Part shown: in pieces, positions 1-7,948 of the stretch
How positions within the stretch are numbered: the first letter of the stretch is position 1
Layout: the number at the start of each line of letters is the position of its first letter
Source of the DNA: Enterocloster clostridioformis
GTDB taxonomy: Bacteria; Bacillota; Clostridia; Lachnospirales; Lachnospiraceae
DNA length: 64,000 bases
Assembly: GCF_020297485.1 (NCBI RefSeq)
Contig: NZ_JAIWZC010000001.1
Span: 806,001 to 870,000, forward strand
Direction of reading: 5' to 3'
Notes under the pieces: generated by a model
The model's database searches: none
The model's input: the letters and a program-made list of their open reading frames with translations, nothing else
Told to the model about the DNA's origin: nothing
Made by a program: the position numbers and the translations under genes

Positions 1-174
1 ATGATTTGCGCCGTCTGCCCCCTGAGCGGAAAGTATGAGCCGGATAAACCCGTATGCGGATTTTTGTTCCCTGCCTTTACGGACAGGAGCGGGGATCTGA
101 ATCACATTGATGTGTTTCAGGCGGATGCGGACAGGCCTCACAATGAAATACTGAAGCTTTTGGGAATCAATTGA
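1..174 (+). CDS. C-terminal end of a DUF4317-like protein (partial)
   Basis: An open frame runs from base 1 to a TGA at 172-174 and encodes 57 residues. The piece reads CAVCPLSGKYEP, then GFLFPAFTDRSGD. This resembles the conserved stretch of DUF4317 proteins, where a CSICPVKL-like segment is followed by GFLFPAFNDRS. The ATG at base 1 is probably internal, with the true start outside the window. The protein stops soon after this motif, so it is either a short family variant or a truncated copy. Function unknown. Family assignment is from memory of the motif only. Confidence 0.4.
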   Translation: MICAVCPLSGKYEPDKPVCGFLFPAFTDRSGDLNHIDVFQADADRPHNEILKLLGIN

Positions 175-337
175 CAGAGTTTGGACTTTCGGATACAGAG
201 AGCAGCATGGATTGGAAAATCCGGAATCAGACTACGTTTGTATGATATTGATTACGCCGACATCTTCAAAAGGAGGCCGGACCTCTGACGTGTTTAAAAA
301 TTTTCATCAAATAATTGCAAATAATTGCAAATTACTC

Positions 338-370
338 TTGACGCTATACTTGTCATGTGTTATAACACAT
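338..370 (+). promoter_or_regulatory. Sigma-A promoter with a 16-bp operator-like palindrome over the -10
   Basis: TTGACG (338-343) and TATAAC (361-366) are separated by exactly 17 bp. A perfect palindrome, ATGTGTTATAACACAT (355-370), covers the -10, as expected for a repressor operator. It is not a CIRCE element, so HrcA control of the downstream DnaJ gene is not indicated. An AT-rich direct repeat, ATAATTGCAA twice, lies just upstream. Confidence 0.6.
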
Positions 371-372
371 AT

Positions 373-537
373 ATAACAGATAGGGTTATGGAACAAAAAA
401 ACTATGAAACCGTCGTTTTGATAATGTTTGTCCCATAAGAGAGAACCCGAACCAGCAGCGAAAAAAATGTAATACAACCAAGAGATAATATAGTAGCGAA
501 GGTATGCGGGGGAGCATTTGGGTGTTCTCCCGTTTTT
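373..537 (+). ncRNA. Candidate structured small RNA or attenuated leader upstream of the DnaJ gene
   Basis: The region starts just after the promoter at 338-366 and ends in a stem GGGAG (510-514) / CTCCC (527-531) followed by TTTTTCTC, which looks like an intrinsic terminator. Inside, GGGTT (383-387) can pair with AACCC (444-448), and ATGGAACAAA (388-397) can pair with TTTGTCCCAT (427-436) with one mismatch. This predicts a roughly 165-nt folded transcript ending 40 bp before the DnaJ start. It could be an independent small RNA or a leader controlling dnaJ. I do not recognise it as a known family. Confidence 0.35.
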
Positions 538-576
538 CTCTTACCTAAATATCCAAAGGAAAGAAGGGGAGCATGA

Positions 577-1584
577 ATGATGAAAAAAGATTATTATGAT
601 GTTTTAGGTGTCAGCAGGACAGCAGATGCCGCGGCAATCAAAAAAGCATACAGGAAACTGGCAAAAAAGTATCATCCGGACAGCAATGTGGGAAATGTCC
701 AGGCAGAAGAGCGTTTCAAAGAACTAAATGAGGCCTATGATATACTGGGTGACAAGAAAAAGCGGGAATTATACGACCAGTATGGGCATGCAGCATTTGA
801 TGAGACAGCCGGAGCTTATGGAAGCACAGAAAGCAATGGTTTTGGGAATGGCCCCCATTATGCCTACAGAGATATGAATAATGGCTATTTTGAAGGCGGA
901 GAGGATATGGACGATATTCTGAAACATATTTTCGGAGGTTCCGGTGCTTTTCATAGAGGAACCGCCAATGGATTCCGGGGTAACGGATTCAACAAAACCT
1001 ATTCCAGACATGGATTCCCGGAAAAGGGGGCAGACATCCAGAGAAGCATAGAAGTCAGTTTCGATGAAGCGGCCTTTGGCTGCAAAAAAATAATCCGTCT
1101 GCAGGACGAAAACGGACAGGTGCAGTCAATGGAGGTAACTATTCCGGCAGGCATTGCGGACGGCAAAGTAATGCGTTTAAAAGGAAAAGGTATGGCCGGA
1201 ACCAATGGCGGGGAGCCTGGAAACCTGCTCCTGAACATAACAGTTCATGACAAACCGGGATTCCGCAGAGACGGCCAGAATGTTTATACAACCGTTACAA
1301 TTCCGTTTACAACAGCAGTGCTTGGCGGCGAAGTCAAGATTTCCACGATTTATGGTGATGTTATATGCAAGATAAAGGCAGGTACACAGTCCGGAAGCCA
1401 GATCCGTCTGAAGGGTGAGGGCATTGTGGTCTCAGGAAATCCAGCTGTACATGGCGACCAGTATGTGACAGTAGAGGTGCAGGTTCCAAAGAACCTGACG
1501 CCAGAGGCAAAGCAGAAATTAAAAGAATTTGAACAGCTCTGCAATGAAACTGGCAAAAGTACCCATGGCGGATATGCCGCTTAA
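577..1584 (+). CDS. DnaJ-family co-chaperone without zinc finger (class II, CbpA-like)
   Basis: This 335-residue protein has an N-terminal J domain (about residues 4-70) with the HPD motif at 33-35, which stimulates the ATPase of DnaK. A Gly/Phe/Asn-rich linker follows (about 80-145), then a two-part substrate-binding C-terminal domain (about 150-320) with the pattern [11 protein letters not shown] and the later RLKGEGI. The four CxxCxGxG zinc-binding repeats of canonical DnaJ are absent, so this is a class II protein. It probably supplements the main DnaJ encoded elsewhere. Two ATGs at 577 and 580 follow the AGAAGGGG ribosome site. It is the last chromosomal gene before the mobile array, and a stem-loop follows at 1641-1685. 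Confidence 0.85.
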   Translation: MMKKDYYDVLGVSRTADAAAIKKAYRKLAKKYHPDSNVGNVQAEERFKELNEAYDILGDKKKRELYDQYGHAAFDETAGAYGSTESNGFGNGPHYAYRDMNNGYFEGGEDMDDILKHIFGGSGAFHRGTANGFRGNGFNKTYSRHGFPEKGADIQRSIEVSFDEAAFGCKKIIRLQDENGQVQSMEVTIPAGIADGKVMRLKGKGMAGTNGGEPGNLLLNITVHDKPGFRRDGQNVYTTVTIPFTTAVLGGEVKISTIYGDVICKIKAGTQSGSQIRLKGEGIVVSGNPAVHGDQYVTVEVQVPKNLTPEAKQKLKEFEQLCNETGKSTHGGYAA

Positions 1585-1640
1585 AGATATATGTTTTTAA
1601 GGCTTAAAGTTTAAAAAGGAAGGAATGTTAAAAAAAGAAG

Positions 1641-1685
1641 GCAGCATTCATGCGCGGAGTATGAAACCCCAGGTATGGATGCTGC
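1641..1685 (+). other. Stem-loop after the DnaJ gene
   Basis: GCAGCATTCAT (1641-1651) pairs with ATGGATGCTGC (1675-1685), giving 11 pairs with one G-U and a 23-nt loop. There is no clear U-tract, so it may be a processed or weak terminator. Confidence 0.4.
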
Positions 1686-1767
1686 TATAAACTGTGAAAT
1701 GAAGATTGCGTTAAATGTTGATTTTACGAGTGAATTTGTATAACTTGGTTTGAATAGAGCGGTTTAT

Positions 1768-1921
1768 AACTATTCGCGAAAGCACGGTAAGGACTTTCAC
1801 GAAAATGTCTGGCGAAGCCAGTCAGGGAAATGGTAGTTGACAGCGCGCGACATGGAATATTCCCGTAGGAGCGCGCTTGTTTGTCAACTATTTGTGAAAG
1901 CCAGACTTTCGCGAATTAGTT
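1768..1921. other. Left end of the array: inverted pair of dif-like sites (folded attP-like structure)
   Basis: AACTATTCGCGAAAG (1768-1782) recurs inverted as CTTTCGCGAATTAGTT (1906-1921), about 140 bp away. Between them AGTTGACA (1835-1842) with GCGCGC pairs with GCGCGC and TGTCAACT (1882-1889). The inner right half, AACTATTTGTGAAAG (1886-1900), matches a half-site at the right end of the array. Two inverted dif-like arms around a hairpin is the arrangement of CTX-phage attP, which folds as single-stranded DNA into a XerCD substrate. The attP role is inferred. The 347-bp gap between 1585 and 1931 holds nothing else I can identify. Confidence 0.55.
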
Positions 1922-1931
1922 ATAATCTATA

Positions 1932-2975
1932 TCAATTACAAAGTTCATCCATTGCCATTTTATACAATGACTTATTCATACGATTTAAACCATTTTCCAG
2001 GTTATCCTCTACAAATTCAAGGCTCCCACCATCAGCCAAAATGACAGCGGCGAGAGTAGGCATGACCTGCCTTTTTATCCAGGTCTTTTTCTCGTCCATG
2101 GTCTTTTCATACTTTGGGACGGTTATCTTAAGTGATGATACTCCATCCATAAAATCAGCCCAGACGGGATATGTAGAACAACGAGAACGATTGATATCGT
2201 CAAGCTCAATCATCCGCATGTAATGCCCCAGGACACCAACAGCAACAGCACCCAGGGGAATACCAGATGTAAGCATTTTAGATACACTAACCGCCCGGTC
2301 ATTCTTAAGTTCAAGCTCCCAGCGGACCCATGGGTTATCAATGTGAGTACCAGTTGCAGAAAGCTTGCGATTGCGCTCTAACTGCTTATCATAAACCCTC
2401 AAAAAGATATCACTTGTACGACTGCCAAAGTATACCGTATGGCCTGTTTTACGGCCGGATACTTCGGATTCAACCACGTTACGCATGTTACGGAACTTTG
2501 AGACAATCTGAGTGTTTGAGTAAAGTCTGCAAACATCATCCGTTGAGAAGTACTTACAGCCGATATCGTCTATCGCAATATCAATCCTGGTAACATGACC
2601 ATTGTCCCGTATGCGCTCCAAGAGAGCCACCATAAAGGTACTATCAAAATCTATGTCGTACCCCTCACCGAAGGGGGTATTTACTTTCAATGTTTCCGAA
2701 AAACTTCGGACCAGTTCACCTATGGCAGAACCGGCCACATCAATATGTATACCCATGTCCGGGTTACCATCACACAAAACGCTGAGTGAATAGCCGTTAA
2801 GCCGAAACATGGTCCTGTAACCACGGGCACCTTTTGGCATCCGTGTGAAATCATCCATCACATAACCAAACATATCCAGCACATCCACAACATCAGCCGT
2901 TGACATGACCGTGAACGACAGCCAGTCAACCGACACAACCAACCCATTAGACAGGGTTATTAAGTTTCCTTCCAT
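1932..2975 (-). CDS. Replication initiation protein (rolling-circle, Rep_trans-like), element 1
   Basis: 347 residues from the ATG at 2975, which follows GTGGAGGTCGG at good spacing. The region VDWLSFT near the N terminus, the acidic core RIDIAIDDIG and the tyrosine-containing RVYDKQLER fit the Rep_trans/phage replication-factor family. These nick the double-stranded origin and prime rolling-circle replication, with the Tyr of the VYDK motif the likely nucleophile. The gene is the last of the element, and its stop lies about 10 bp from the dif-like end. It is unrelated at a glance to the Rep proteins of elements 2-4 except for this core layout. Confidence 0.75.
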   Translation of the reverse strand: MEGNLITLSNGLVVSVDWLSFTVMSTADVVDVLDMFGYVMDDFTRMPKGARGYRTMFRLNGYSLSVLCDGNPDMGIHIDVAGSAIGELVRSFSETLKVNTPFGEGYDIDFDSTFMVALLERIRDNGHVTRIDIAIDDIGCKYFSTDDVCRLYSNTQIVSKFRNMRNVVESEVSGRKTGHTVYFGSRTSDIFLRVYDKQLERNRKLSATGTHIDNPWVRWELELKNDRAVSVSKMLTSGIPLGAVAVGVLGHYMRMIELDDINRSRCSTYPVWADFMDGVSSLKITVPKYEKTMDEKKTWIKRQVMPTLAAVILADGGSLEFVEDNLENGLNRMNKSLYKMAMDELCN

Positions 2976-2998
2976 TCCGACCTCCACTGTATTTAGTA

Positions 2999-3174
2999 CC
3001 CCCGTATTACCCTACGGGGGTTTTACAAGCCATCCCCAGCAGGAAAATGGCAGAACGTAGGTATTACACGTAATGACGAATCTAAACCGCTGTCTGGCCT
3101 GGCACGGAGAGCGAACAAGGAAATGCGGGAATCACCCGCAAGGGGGCTGGCTGAACCAGGACAGAACAGCCAGC
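2999..3174. other. Hairpin cluster between Rep and SSB genes: candidate origin/packaging region of element 1
   Basis: Three perfect hairpins stand in 176 bp of non-coding DNA: CCCCCGTA / TACGGGGG with a 6-nt loop (2999-3020), TGCGGG / CCCGCA (3124-3140) and GCTGGCTG / CAGCCAGC (3146-3174). Filamentous phages keep plus- and minus-strand origins and the packaging hairpin together in such an intergenic region. The role is inferred from position and structure. The first hairpin could also act as a terminator on the plus strand, since TTTT follows it. Confidence 0.45.
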
Positions 3175-3201
3175 ATAAGGAGAAGTGCGAAAAGCCGACT
3201 A

Positions 3202-3447
3202 CTACTTACAGATAGCCAAATCGCAGACATAACCACGGTTATTGTATTCAACATCAACCAGCATACCGGGCCGAATATCAGAAATACATTTAAGATTCAG
3301 ATTATCACTGACAAAGATAGAAGATACAGATTCACCTTCCACCTGTGCATCCTTAAACGCAGAATGCAATGTAACCCCCTTGACAGGGTTGCCAGTCTTA
3401 CGGCTCACATAGTCAACGGACTGAATACCTAAAACTTTAACTTTCAT
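3202..3447 (-). CDS. Candidate ssDNA-binding protein (gV-like), element 1
   Basis: An 81-residue protein beginning MKVKVLGIQSVDYVSRKTG. The pattern, a short first strand then GIQxxxYxSxKTGxPxxGxxLH, is shared with the 86-90 residue proteins at the same map position in elements 2-4 (for example YEILGIERFEGISKKTGKPY). Size and location next to Rep match the ssDNA-binding protein that coats phage DNA before export. No diagnostic catalytic residue exists for such proteins, so the function is inferred. Confidence 0.45.
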   Translation of the reverse strand: MKVKVLGIQSVDYVSRKTGNPVKGVTLHSAFKDAQVEGESVSSIFVSDNLNLKCISDIRPGMLVDVEYNNRGYVCDLAICK

Positions 3448-3705
3448 GATTTTACCTTCCTTTCAATATTCTATTATCAACGTACCACCCAGGGCATTTA
3501 CATCAACCTGGGAGGGCAGTATTTCTGCCTAAATCCAACCGTCAATTTCTCGATAGCAATTGACAAACAAACCGCTTAAACAAAATGTAATCAACCGTAA
3601 CAAATATGTAATTGATTACAGATATGGGAGGGGGTATACTAAATGTACCACCAAAAAGAAACCCCACCCACCATATATGCCATATCACACCAAGGAGGTG
3701 AAAAC

Positions 3706-3807
3706 ATGGATTTAATAAAATACTTTATTTTAGGTATCGGAATGACAATCAATGCAATGATTTACTTAATCGGAACAATCGTTACATTTATACAAAACCT
3801 CGCCTAA
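3706..3807 (+). CDS. 33-residue single-span membrane peptide, element 1
   Basis: A short frame starts at the ATG 3706, six bases after a perfect AAGGAGGTG. It encodes MDLIKYFILGIGMTINAMIY followed by LIGTIVTFIQNLA. Nearly the whole peptide is one hydrophobic helix. It is on the plus strand, opposite to the phage early operon. Small hydrophobic peptides on the antisense strand recur in elements 2 and 4. A type I toxin or a membrane-acting immunity factor are options, and a minor virion protein is less likely given the strand. No function can be assigned. Confidence 0.5.
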   Translation: MDLIKYFILGIGMTINAMIYLIGTIVTFIQNLA

Positions 3808-3878
3808 AACCTCCACTCAGCTTTTACACGGACTTGTGACCGTTCTCTATGGAGAGAGTAGCTTTAAAGGGGAAGGGG

Positions 3879-4055
3879 CTAGGCCCCTTGCTCCGTATCA
3901 ACCTTATTAAGTTCGTTCCATAAACCTTGCAACTGAACAAATACAGCAGAAGCAACAGCGCATTCAGCGCGCCCCTCACCAGATATACAACGAACCATTT
4001 CAGCACATGAATAATCAAGGTAACGCCGAAAAATTTCTTTCTCCTTTTTTGTCAT
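3879..4055 (-). CDS. Small early protein (58 aa), element 1
   Basis: Starts at ATG 4055 after GGAAGGGGAAAGAGAA and encodes MTKKEKEIFRRYLDYSCAEM onward. It is the first gene transcribed away from the operator at 4194-4263, so it should be directly under control of the RHH regulator. The mix of charged N terminus and amphipathic C terminus suggests a small helical protein. Longer upstream in-frame starts are unlikely because they lack a ribosome site. Function unknown. Confidence 0.5.
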   Translation of the reverse strand: MTKKEKEIFRRYLDYSCAEMVRCISGEGRAECAVASAVFVQLQGLWNELNKVDTEQGA

Positions 4056-4193
4056 TTCTCTTTCCCCTTCCTTTTTTGCTATGAATCTGATATACTTATG
4101 TTGAATTAGTGGCCCCATTCTCACTGCTACACTGTATCATGTTCTCGTTGCTATGGAGCTTTATTAACTTTGTAACTATAGTATAACATAATG

Positions 4194-4263
4194 CCTAGGC
4201 CTAGACAATAGACATAGTGACGAATCTAGGCCTAGTAAATTGTGCATAGTGTCTAGGCCTAGA
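4194..4263. promoter_or_regulatory. Operator array of element 1: three CTAGGCCTAG-type boxes
   Basis: Three near-identical palindromes occur at 4194-4205 (CCTAGGCCTAGA), 4225-4236 (TCTAGGCCTAGT) and 4252-4263 (TCTAGGCCTAGA), with starts spaced 31 and 27 bp. They lie between the RHH gene at 4279 and the divergent early operon, so an RHH dimer array probably shuts off both promoters. The core TAGGCCTA is shared only with element 4. Confidence 0.75.
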
Positions 4264-4278
4264 CAGGAGATATACAAT

Positions 4279-4521
4279 ATGAACAAAAATGAACGGACAG
4301 AATACAAAAGAGAGTACAATAAAGACACATATAAAACAGTGAAAGTCTATATCCGTGAGGAAGAATACCCGGAAGTAATCGAACACATGAAGGCCAGGGG
4401 GTACACCAAATTAAGCGGATATATTAAAGACCTAATCGCCCAAGATATGGAGCGAACAGGAGAGAAAAGCAATAAAACGGTTAACATAGGGCGGGATAAT
4501 ATTGGCACAATCAACATGTAA
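4279..4521 (+). CDS. RHH repressor-like protein, element 1
   Basis: 80 residues from ATG 4279, preceded by AGGAG. The segment YKTVKVYIR is a predicted DNA-binding beta strand, followed by two helices (EEYPEVIEHMKARGY, then SGYIKDLIAQDM), the Arc/CopG-type ribbon-helix-helix layout. It faces away from the early genes with three palindromes in between. Its N-terminal half closely resembles the element 4 regulator, although the two phages are otherwise unrelated. A phage repressor or immunity protein is the likely role. Upstream in-frame starts fall inside the operator and are not used here. Confidence 0.7.
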   Translation: MNKNERTEYKREYNKDTYKTVKVYIREEEYPEVIEHMKARGYTKLSGYIKDLIAQDMERTGEKSNKTVNIGRDNIGTINM

Positions 4522-4553
4522 AGAGAGCCAGCCGTCCAGCAGAACGAACACAA

Positions 4554-4733
4554 TTATAACCATAATCGTTTTAGCATTCGTTTTAGCAATCGTGCTAGGA
4601 ATAACAAAAAGGAAGTAACAAGGGGATTAAAAATACCAGCCCAGATTATCCCCCATGCGCAACCCATGCCAAACCAGATAAACCAATGAAAATACGGACA
4701 GGCAGAACATGAACATGTTAAAAACGTAGACAT
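4554..4733 (-). CDS. Small membrane protein (59 aa), element 1
   Basis: The ATG at 4733 follows GGAGGTTTTT directly. The product starts MSTFLTCSCSACPYFHWFIW, has one or two hydrophobic segments and ends in a basic tail, RLLKRMLKRLWL. It is the last gene of the structural operon, so a minor capsid protein (pVII/pIX-like) is plausible. The cysteine cluster near the start is unusual for such proteins. No homolog recognised. Confidence 0.45.
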   Translation of the reverse strand: MSTFLTCSCSACPYFHWFIWFGMGCAWGIIWAGIFNPLVTSFLLFLARLLKRMLKRLWL

Positions 4734-4799
4734 AAAAACCTCCAATCAGGAAAGCCCCGGCCTGCGGCGAAGCCTAGCAGGCCGGATACACACATCCAA

Positions 4800-5072
4800 T
4801 CACTCAATACCAAGGAACGGTATCTTGCGCAATATAAACATGGTGAACTTCCAAACGTGTTCAAAGTTCACAACTATCAGCAGGACAGGCAGAAGTATCT
4901 TCACCATGGATATATCAACGAACACACTAATGATACCCATGCCGCCCTGTATACAGGTAAATAATTCATCAATCACGGATGTTACAGCAGACGGCATATC
5001 AGGCAGATTAATCCAACCAAAGACCAGTTTTAACAGGGCCGCTACAAGGTCAAATACAGCTTGTAAAATCAA
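4800..5072 (-). CDS. Membrane protein, pVI-like position (90 aa), element 1
   Basis: The 90-residue product has hydrophobic segments at about residues 5-20, 45-70 and near the C terminus. Its start overlaps the stop of the adsorption protein gene (ATGA-type overlap at 5069-5072), which implies translational coupling. In Ff phages the pIII gene is followed by gVI, a short hydrophobic cap protein. Position and size fit that role, but the sequence gives no proof. Confidence 0.5.
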   Translation of the reverse strand: MILQAVFDLVAALLKLVFGWINLPDMPSAVTSVIDELFTCIQGGMGIISVFVDISMVKILLPVLLIVVNFEHVWKFTMFILRKIPFLGIE

Positions 5073-6427
5073 TTGCGCAACACCTCCTCAAATTTCCTAT
5101 GCATGAGGGAGAGTAAGGCGCCAATCATGATTAGATTGCCGACAAAATAAAGCTTATCCTGAATGCCCTTACCCCAGTCTGTATTTAGAAAATCAAACTG
5201 AACCGTCTGGCCCGGGATAATAACTGTACCGTCCATCCATTTAAATTCCGGGAAGGGGATACCAACAGAAGAAGAACCAGCAGACGTGTATATATCAACC
5301 ATGCGCACCAGTAAATCAACCGGGAGCATGAGGAAGCCCAACCTGTCATTAAAGAACTGATACATGCCATCAAACCAGGACTTGAAATATTCATCCGAGG
5401 GGATGAAAAGCGACTTCAACCCCTCAATGATGAAATTCCCATGCTTTTCAATCGCACCTGTGACTTTATCCGTGTTAGCATTATCAGCGGCTATGATATC
5501 ATCCGTATTATCCCGGTCAGCCTGCAACTGTTCAGAATGTTGTTGCGTCATTTTCGCATAAAGATTAGTAAATTCCCCGGCAAGCTGATTCCAAAATGCC
5601 GTAAGCTGAGAAGATATAGTTTGTATCGTATTTTTAATAAGCTCAATAATCGTATCCCCTTGCTCTACCTGTTGAGCCGTATTATTAGATATACTTTGGT
5701 TAATATCCTGGTCAACATTATCAGTTCCAGGCGAGCCACCCTGAACAGGCGCATCATTAGATAATTTAGTAAAACTTATACTAACGTACCCACCCCAAGG
5801 AGGTGTACCTGTATCCGATTTAAGCCAATTAGAAATATTAAACTGTTGGGCAGACGCACCAATAGAAACGTTAGAACTAAGATAAAAGTCACCCGAACTA
5901 TAAGTACCCGTTACACCAAACGATGATTCAGGGTCATGTACATTATTATAATGCGAAGAAAACCACAAAGAAGAACCACCATAAGAAATGAATGTATTAC
6001 TGGCAAAATGAACCTGCACATTATACTTACCAGCAGGAGGCAATGACCGCTTTAACAATATAAAACCAAACCAATCACCAGATGCATAATTAGACGGGAG
6101 AGGAATAGAAGCATAACCATTTTTATCGACCTGTGAAAAAACATGATGCCTTACACCAGACATATCATAATAAGCAAGACACATCTGTACACCAGAATAA
6201 TCAACTGAATTAGATACAGTATCATCACCAGAGGACGCAACGGAAAGAACATCCAATGTGTCAAAATCATCCGTTTCCATGTAGTCCTGGGATGGTAACG
6301 CATTACTGGAAGTAGCAACACTTATTGAATCAATTCTAGAAGCGGTATCTGCCCACGAAGAAAAAGGCATGGACAACGTTAAACAGAAAAGTAAGCACCA
6401 GCACAAACAGGCACGCATAAACCGCAT
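5069..6427 (-). CDS. Adsorption protein, pIII-like (452 aa), element 1
   Basis: Start taken at ATG 6427, nine bases after GGGGGTG. An upstream in-frame ATG at 6445 is possible. A signal peptide (RACLCWCLLFCLTLSMPFSSWA) is followed by a secreted region and a helical segment, DTIIELIKNTIQTISSQL...FWNQLAGEFTNLYAKM. This matches the elements 2-4 proteins (DTIIEQIVDTTQTISNQLHS...FWDQLAGEF), so the two lineages share this domain. A C-terminal membrane anchor (LYFVGNLIMIGALLSLM) completes the pIII plan of signal peptide, receptor domain and anchor. The 5' end overlaps the preceding gene by 92 bp. Confidence 0.7.
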   Translation of the reverse strand: MRFMRACLCWCLLFCLTLSMPFSSWADTASRIDSISVATSSNALPSQDYMETDDFDTLDVLSVASSGDDTVSNSVDYSGVQMCLAYYDMSGVRHHVFSQVDKNGYASIPLPSNYASGDWFGFILLKRSLPPAGKYNVQVHFASNTFISYGGSSLWFSSHYNNVHDPESSFGVTGTYSSGDFYLSSNVSIGASAQQFNISNWLKSDTGTPPWGGYVSISFTKLSNDAPVQGGSPGTDNVDQDINQSISNNTAQQVEQGDTIIELIKNTIQTISSQLTAFWNQLAGEFTNLYAKMTQQHSEQLQADRDNTDDIIAADNANTDKVTGAIEKHGNFIIEGLKSLFIPSDEYFKSWFDGMYQFFNDRLGFLMLPVDLLVRMVDIYTSAGSSSVGIPFPEFKWMDGTVIIPGQTVQFDFLNTDWGKGIQDKLYFVGNLIMIGALLSLMHRKFEEVLRN

Positions 6428-7118
6428 ATGTATAAACACCCCCATTCATTGACGGGTATAAATCACCGACATTGCTATATACAAGATAACCATTTGTTGT
6501 CAAACGGAAGCTTCCCTCATAACCGGATTCCAATTTCCAAACACTATAATTATTCGTCCGATAGTAACGTATATAATTCAAAGCATCCCCAGAAAATACA
6601 TTGCCAGAAAAATTAATTGCATCACCATATACCATACGATATTCATAATCATCCACCCGAAAGAAAACATATTGCGTATCATACGGAAGCTTCACAAGCA
6701 TATCCTTAAAGTACTGTAGATACGTGGTTGATATAGTACCATCATCCGGGGATGGATAGACCGAAGCAGGAGCCACACTGTTAAACGTAAGAATGTTCTG
6801 AACCGTCTGTCTAGCATTAGAACGAGAAGCATTAGAAGAAGATGCAACATCCAATTCATCCTCCAAATCTTCCTCGTCTGTTTCAACCAATTCCGGATAC
6901 ATGATTGACATGATTTCCTGGTACTGGTCAAAGTCTATGCCCCCATCCGGGACGGAAGATAGCCAGCCGTTTAAATCAGGAACCGCATTTTCATCCTGAG
7001 CCGAATCAGCCGCCTGATTTTCCTCAGTAAGCGTGTATTCATCCGCAAAAACGTTGCCACACCCAAGAGCAGAAAGAGCCAAAGTACATAATATAACATG
7101 TTTCCACCTCATCATCAT
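6336..7118 (-). CDS. Secreted membrane-anchored protein (260 aa), element 1
   Basis: The N terminus is a signal peptide ending GCGNVFADEY, followed by a long acidic region (EENQAADSAQDENAVPD), a folded domain with many Tyr and Asn, and a C-terminal membrane helix, YTYAVYACLFVLVLTFLFNV. It carries the motif VASSSNASRSNA, which has counterparts in elements 2-4. It occupies the same operon position as the 324-residue acidic proteins there. It may be a second tip or cell-wall passage protein. The start ATG overlaps the stop of the small gene upstream. Confidence 0.55.
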   Translation of the reverse strand: MMMRWKHVILCTLALSALGCGNVFADEYTLTEENQAADSAQDENAVPDLNGWLSSVPDGGIDFDQYQEIMSIMYPELVETDEEDLEDELDVASSSNASRSNARQTVQNILTFNSVAPASVYPSPDDGTISTTYLQYFKDMLVKLPYDTQYVFFRVDDYEYRMVYGDAINFSGNVFSGDALNYIRYYRTNNYSVWKLESGYEGSFRLTTNGYLVYSNVGDLYPSMNGGVYTYAVYACLFVLVLTFLFNVVHAFFFVGRYRF

Positions 7119-7249
7119 ATTTCAACGTAACCCTTAAAGGCCATCCCTAAGAACATAGTAACCAGACGCTGGCCCAATGCAAACACCACCGCATAAGGAA
7201 TAGCCGCCGCAACCACATCTGCAAACAGATTAATTGCTTCCTGTACCAT
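7115..7249 (-). CDS. 44-residue hydrophobic protein, element 1
   Basis: Frame from ATG 7249 to TGA 7115-7117, encoding MVQEAINLFADVVAAAIPYA then a second hydrophobic stretch. Its start overlaps the stop of the Zot gene (TGATG) and its end overlaps the next start, so it is tightly coupled in the operon. Size and one-helix character fit a minor coat protein such as pVII or pIX. Confidence 0.55.
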   Translation of the reverse strand: MVQEAINLFADVVAAAIPYAVVFALGQRLVTMFLGMAFKGYVEI

Positions 7250-7935
7250 CAAGACAACCTCCTTCCTTGCCATTCTTTTTTATAACGTTTCATTTTTGCG
7301 TATGTATCATAGCTATCATACAATTCAGGCTTATGGAACCAAAAGAACCGCTTTACTGATTCCGTGATTAGCTTTCCATCCTTTTCAACCGATTTTGCAC
7401 CATCAATCAGGGTATTAATCTGAAGGATTTTGCAGAAATTGGAACAAAGCACCACATTTCTAATTTGCTCCCGGAACGGTTTTGCAAGCCGCCCGTATAC
7501 CTGGGATGTACCTATGATATGCTTTCTTTGTTTTCTCTGCTGGCTGACCTCAATCATAACCTCAATGTCAATGTTCTTTGATTCCAGGCTGTTAAATTCC
7601 AGGTGAATTTCATCAATCAAATAAATCACACCATAATAACCATTTTCCAGGTTTTTAAGACAATCCAGGCCGTCGTATTCGACCACCTCAGTAGCAGGAG
7701 AGAGGCCACTAATCTGGACATTGGTGCACAGGATAGCCCGGGGATATTCCTCACATAACCGCTTAACATACTGCACAGCGGACAAGGTTTTTCCAGACCC
7801 TTGTTCTCCACAAAAGACCAACAATCCCTCAGGCCGAAAGTAACCCGGATGTGACTTATAAAAATCATGGTTATGCTTAATCACCCTTGCAACATTGACC
7901 GGGTTTAAGCTACCATCCAATAAGTTAGTTTCCAT
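7249..7935 (-). CDS. zot: Zot/pI-like phage assembly ATPase, element 1
   Basis: 228 residues from ATG 7935, after GAAAGGAAAG. Walker A is GEQGSGKT (43-50) and Walker B is VIYLIDE (103-109). These mark the Zot/gpI family, which powers extrusion of filamentous phage through the membrane. Unlike the Zot proteins of elements 2-4 it has no N-terminal membrane helix, and no obvious C-terminal one, so it may work with a separate membrane partner. An in-frame TTG at 7950 is an alternative start. A strong terminator separates it from the coat gene. Confidence 0.8.
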   Translation of the reverse strand: METNLLDGSLNPVNVARVIKHNHDFYKSHPGYFRPEGLLVFCGEQGSGKTLSAVQYVKRLCEEYPRAILCTNVQISGLSPATEVVEYDGLDCLKNLENGYYGVIYLIDEIHLEFNSLESKNIDIEVMIEVSQQRKQRKHIIGTSQVYGRLAKPFREQIRNVVLCSNFCKILQINTLIDGAKSVEKDGKLITESVKRFFWFHKPELYDSYDTYAKMKRYKKEWQGRRLS

Positions 7936-7948
7936 AAACTTTCCTTTC

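Noticed and set aside
338..370. CIRCE-type heat-shock operator before DnaJ
   Set aside because: The palindrome ATGTGTTATAACACAT does not match TTAGCACTC-N9-GAGTGCTAA.
1837..2223. 128-codon plus frame at the left end
   Set aside because: Antisense to Rep and to the att hairpin, low-complexity translation.
4347..4553. Minus-strand frame opposite the element 1 repressor
   Set aside because: Shadow of the RHH gene, no ribosome site.
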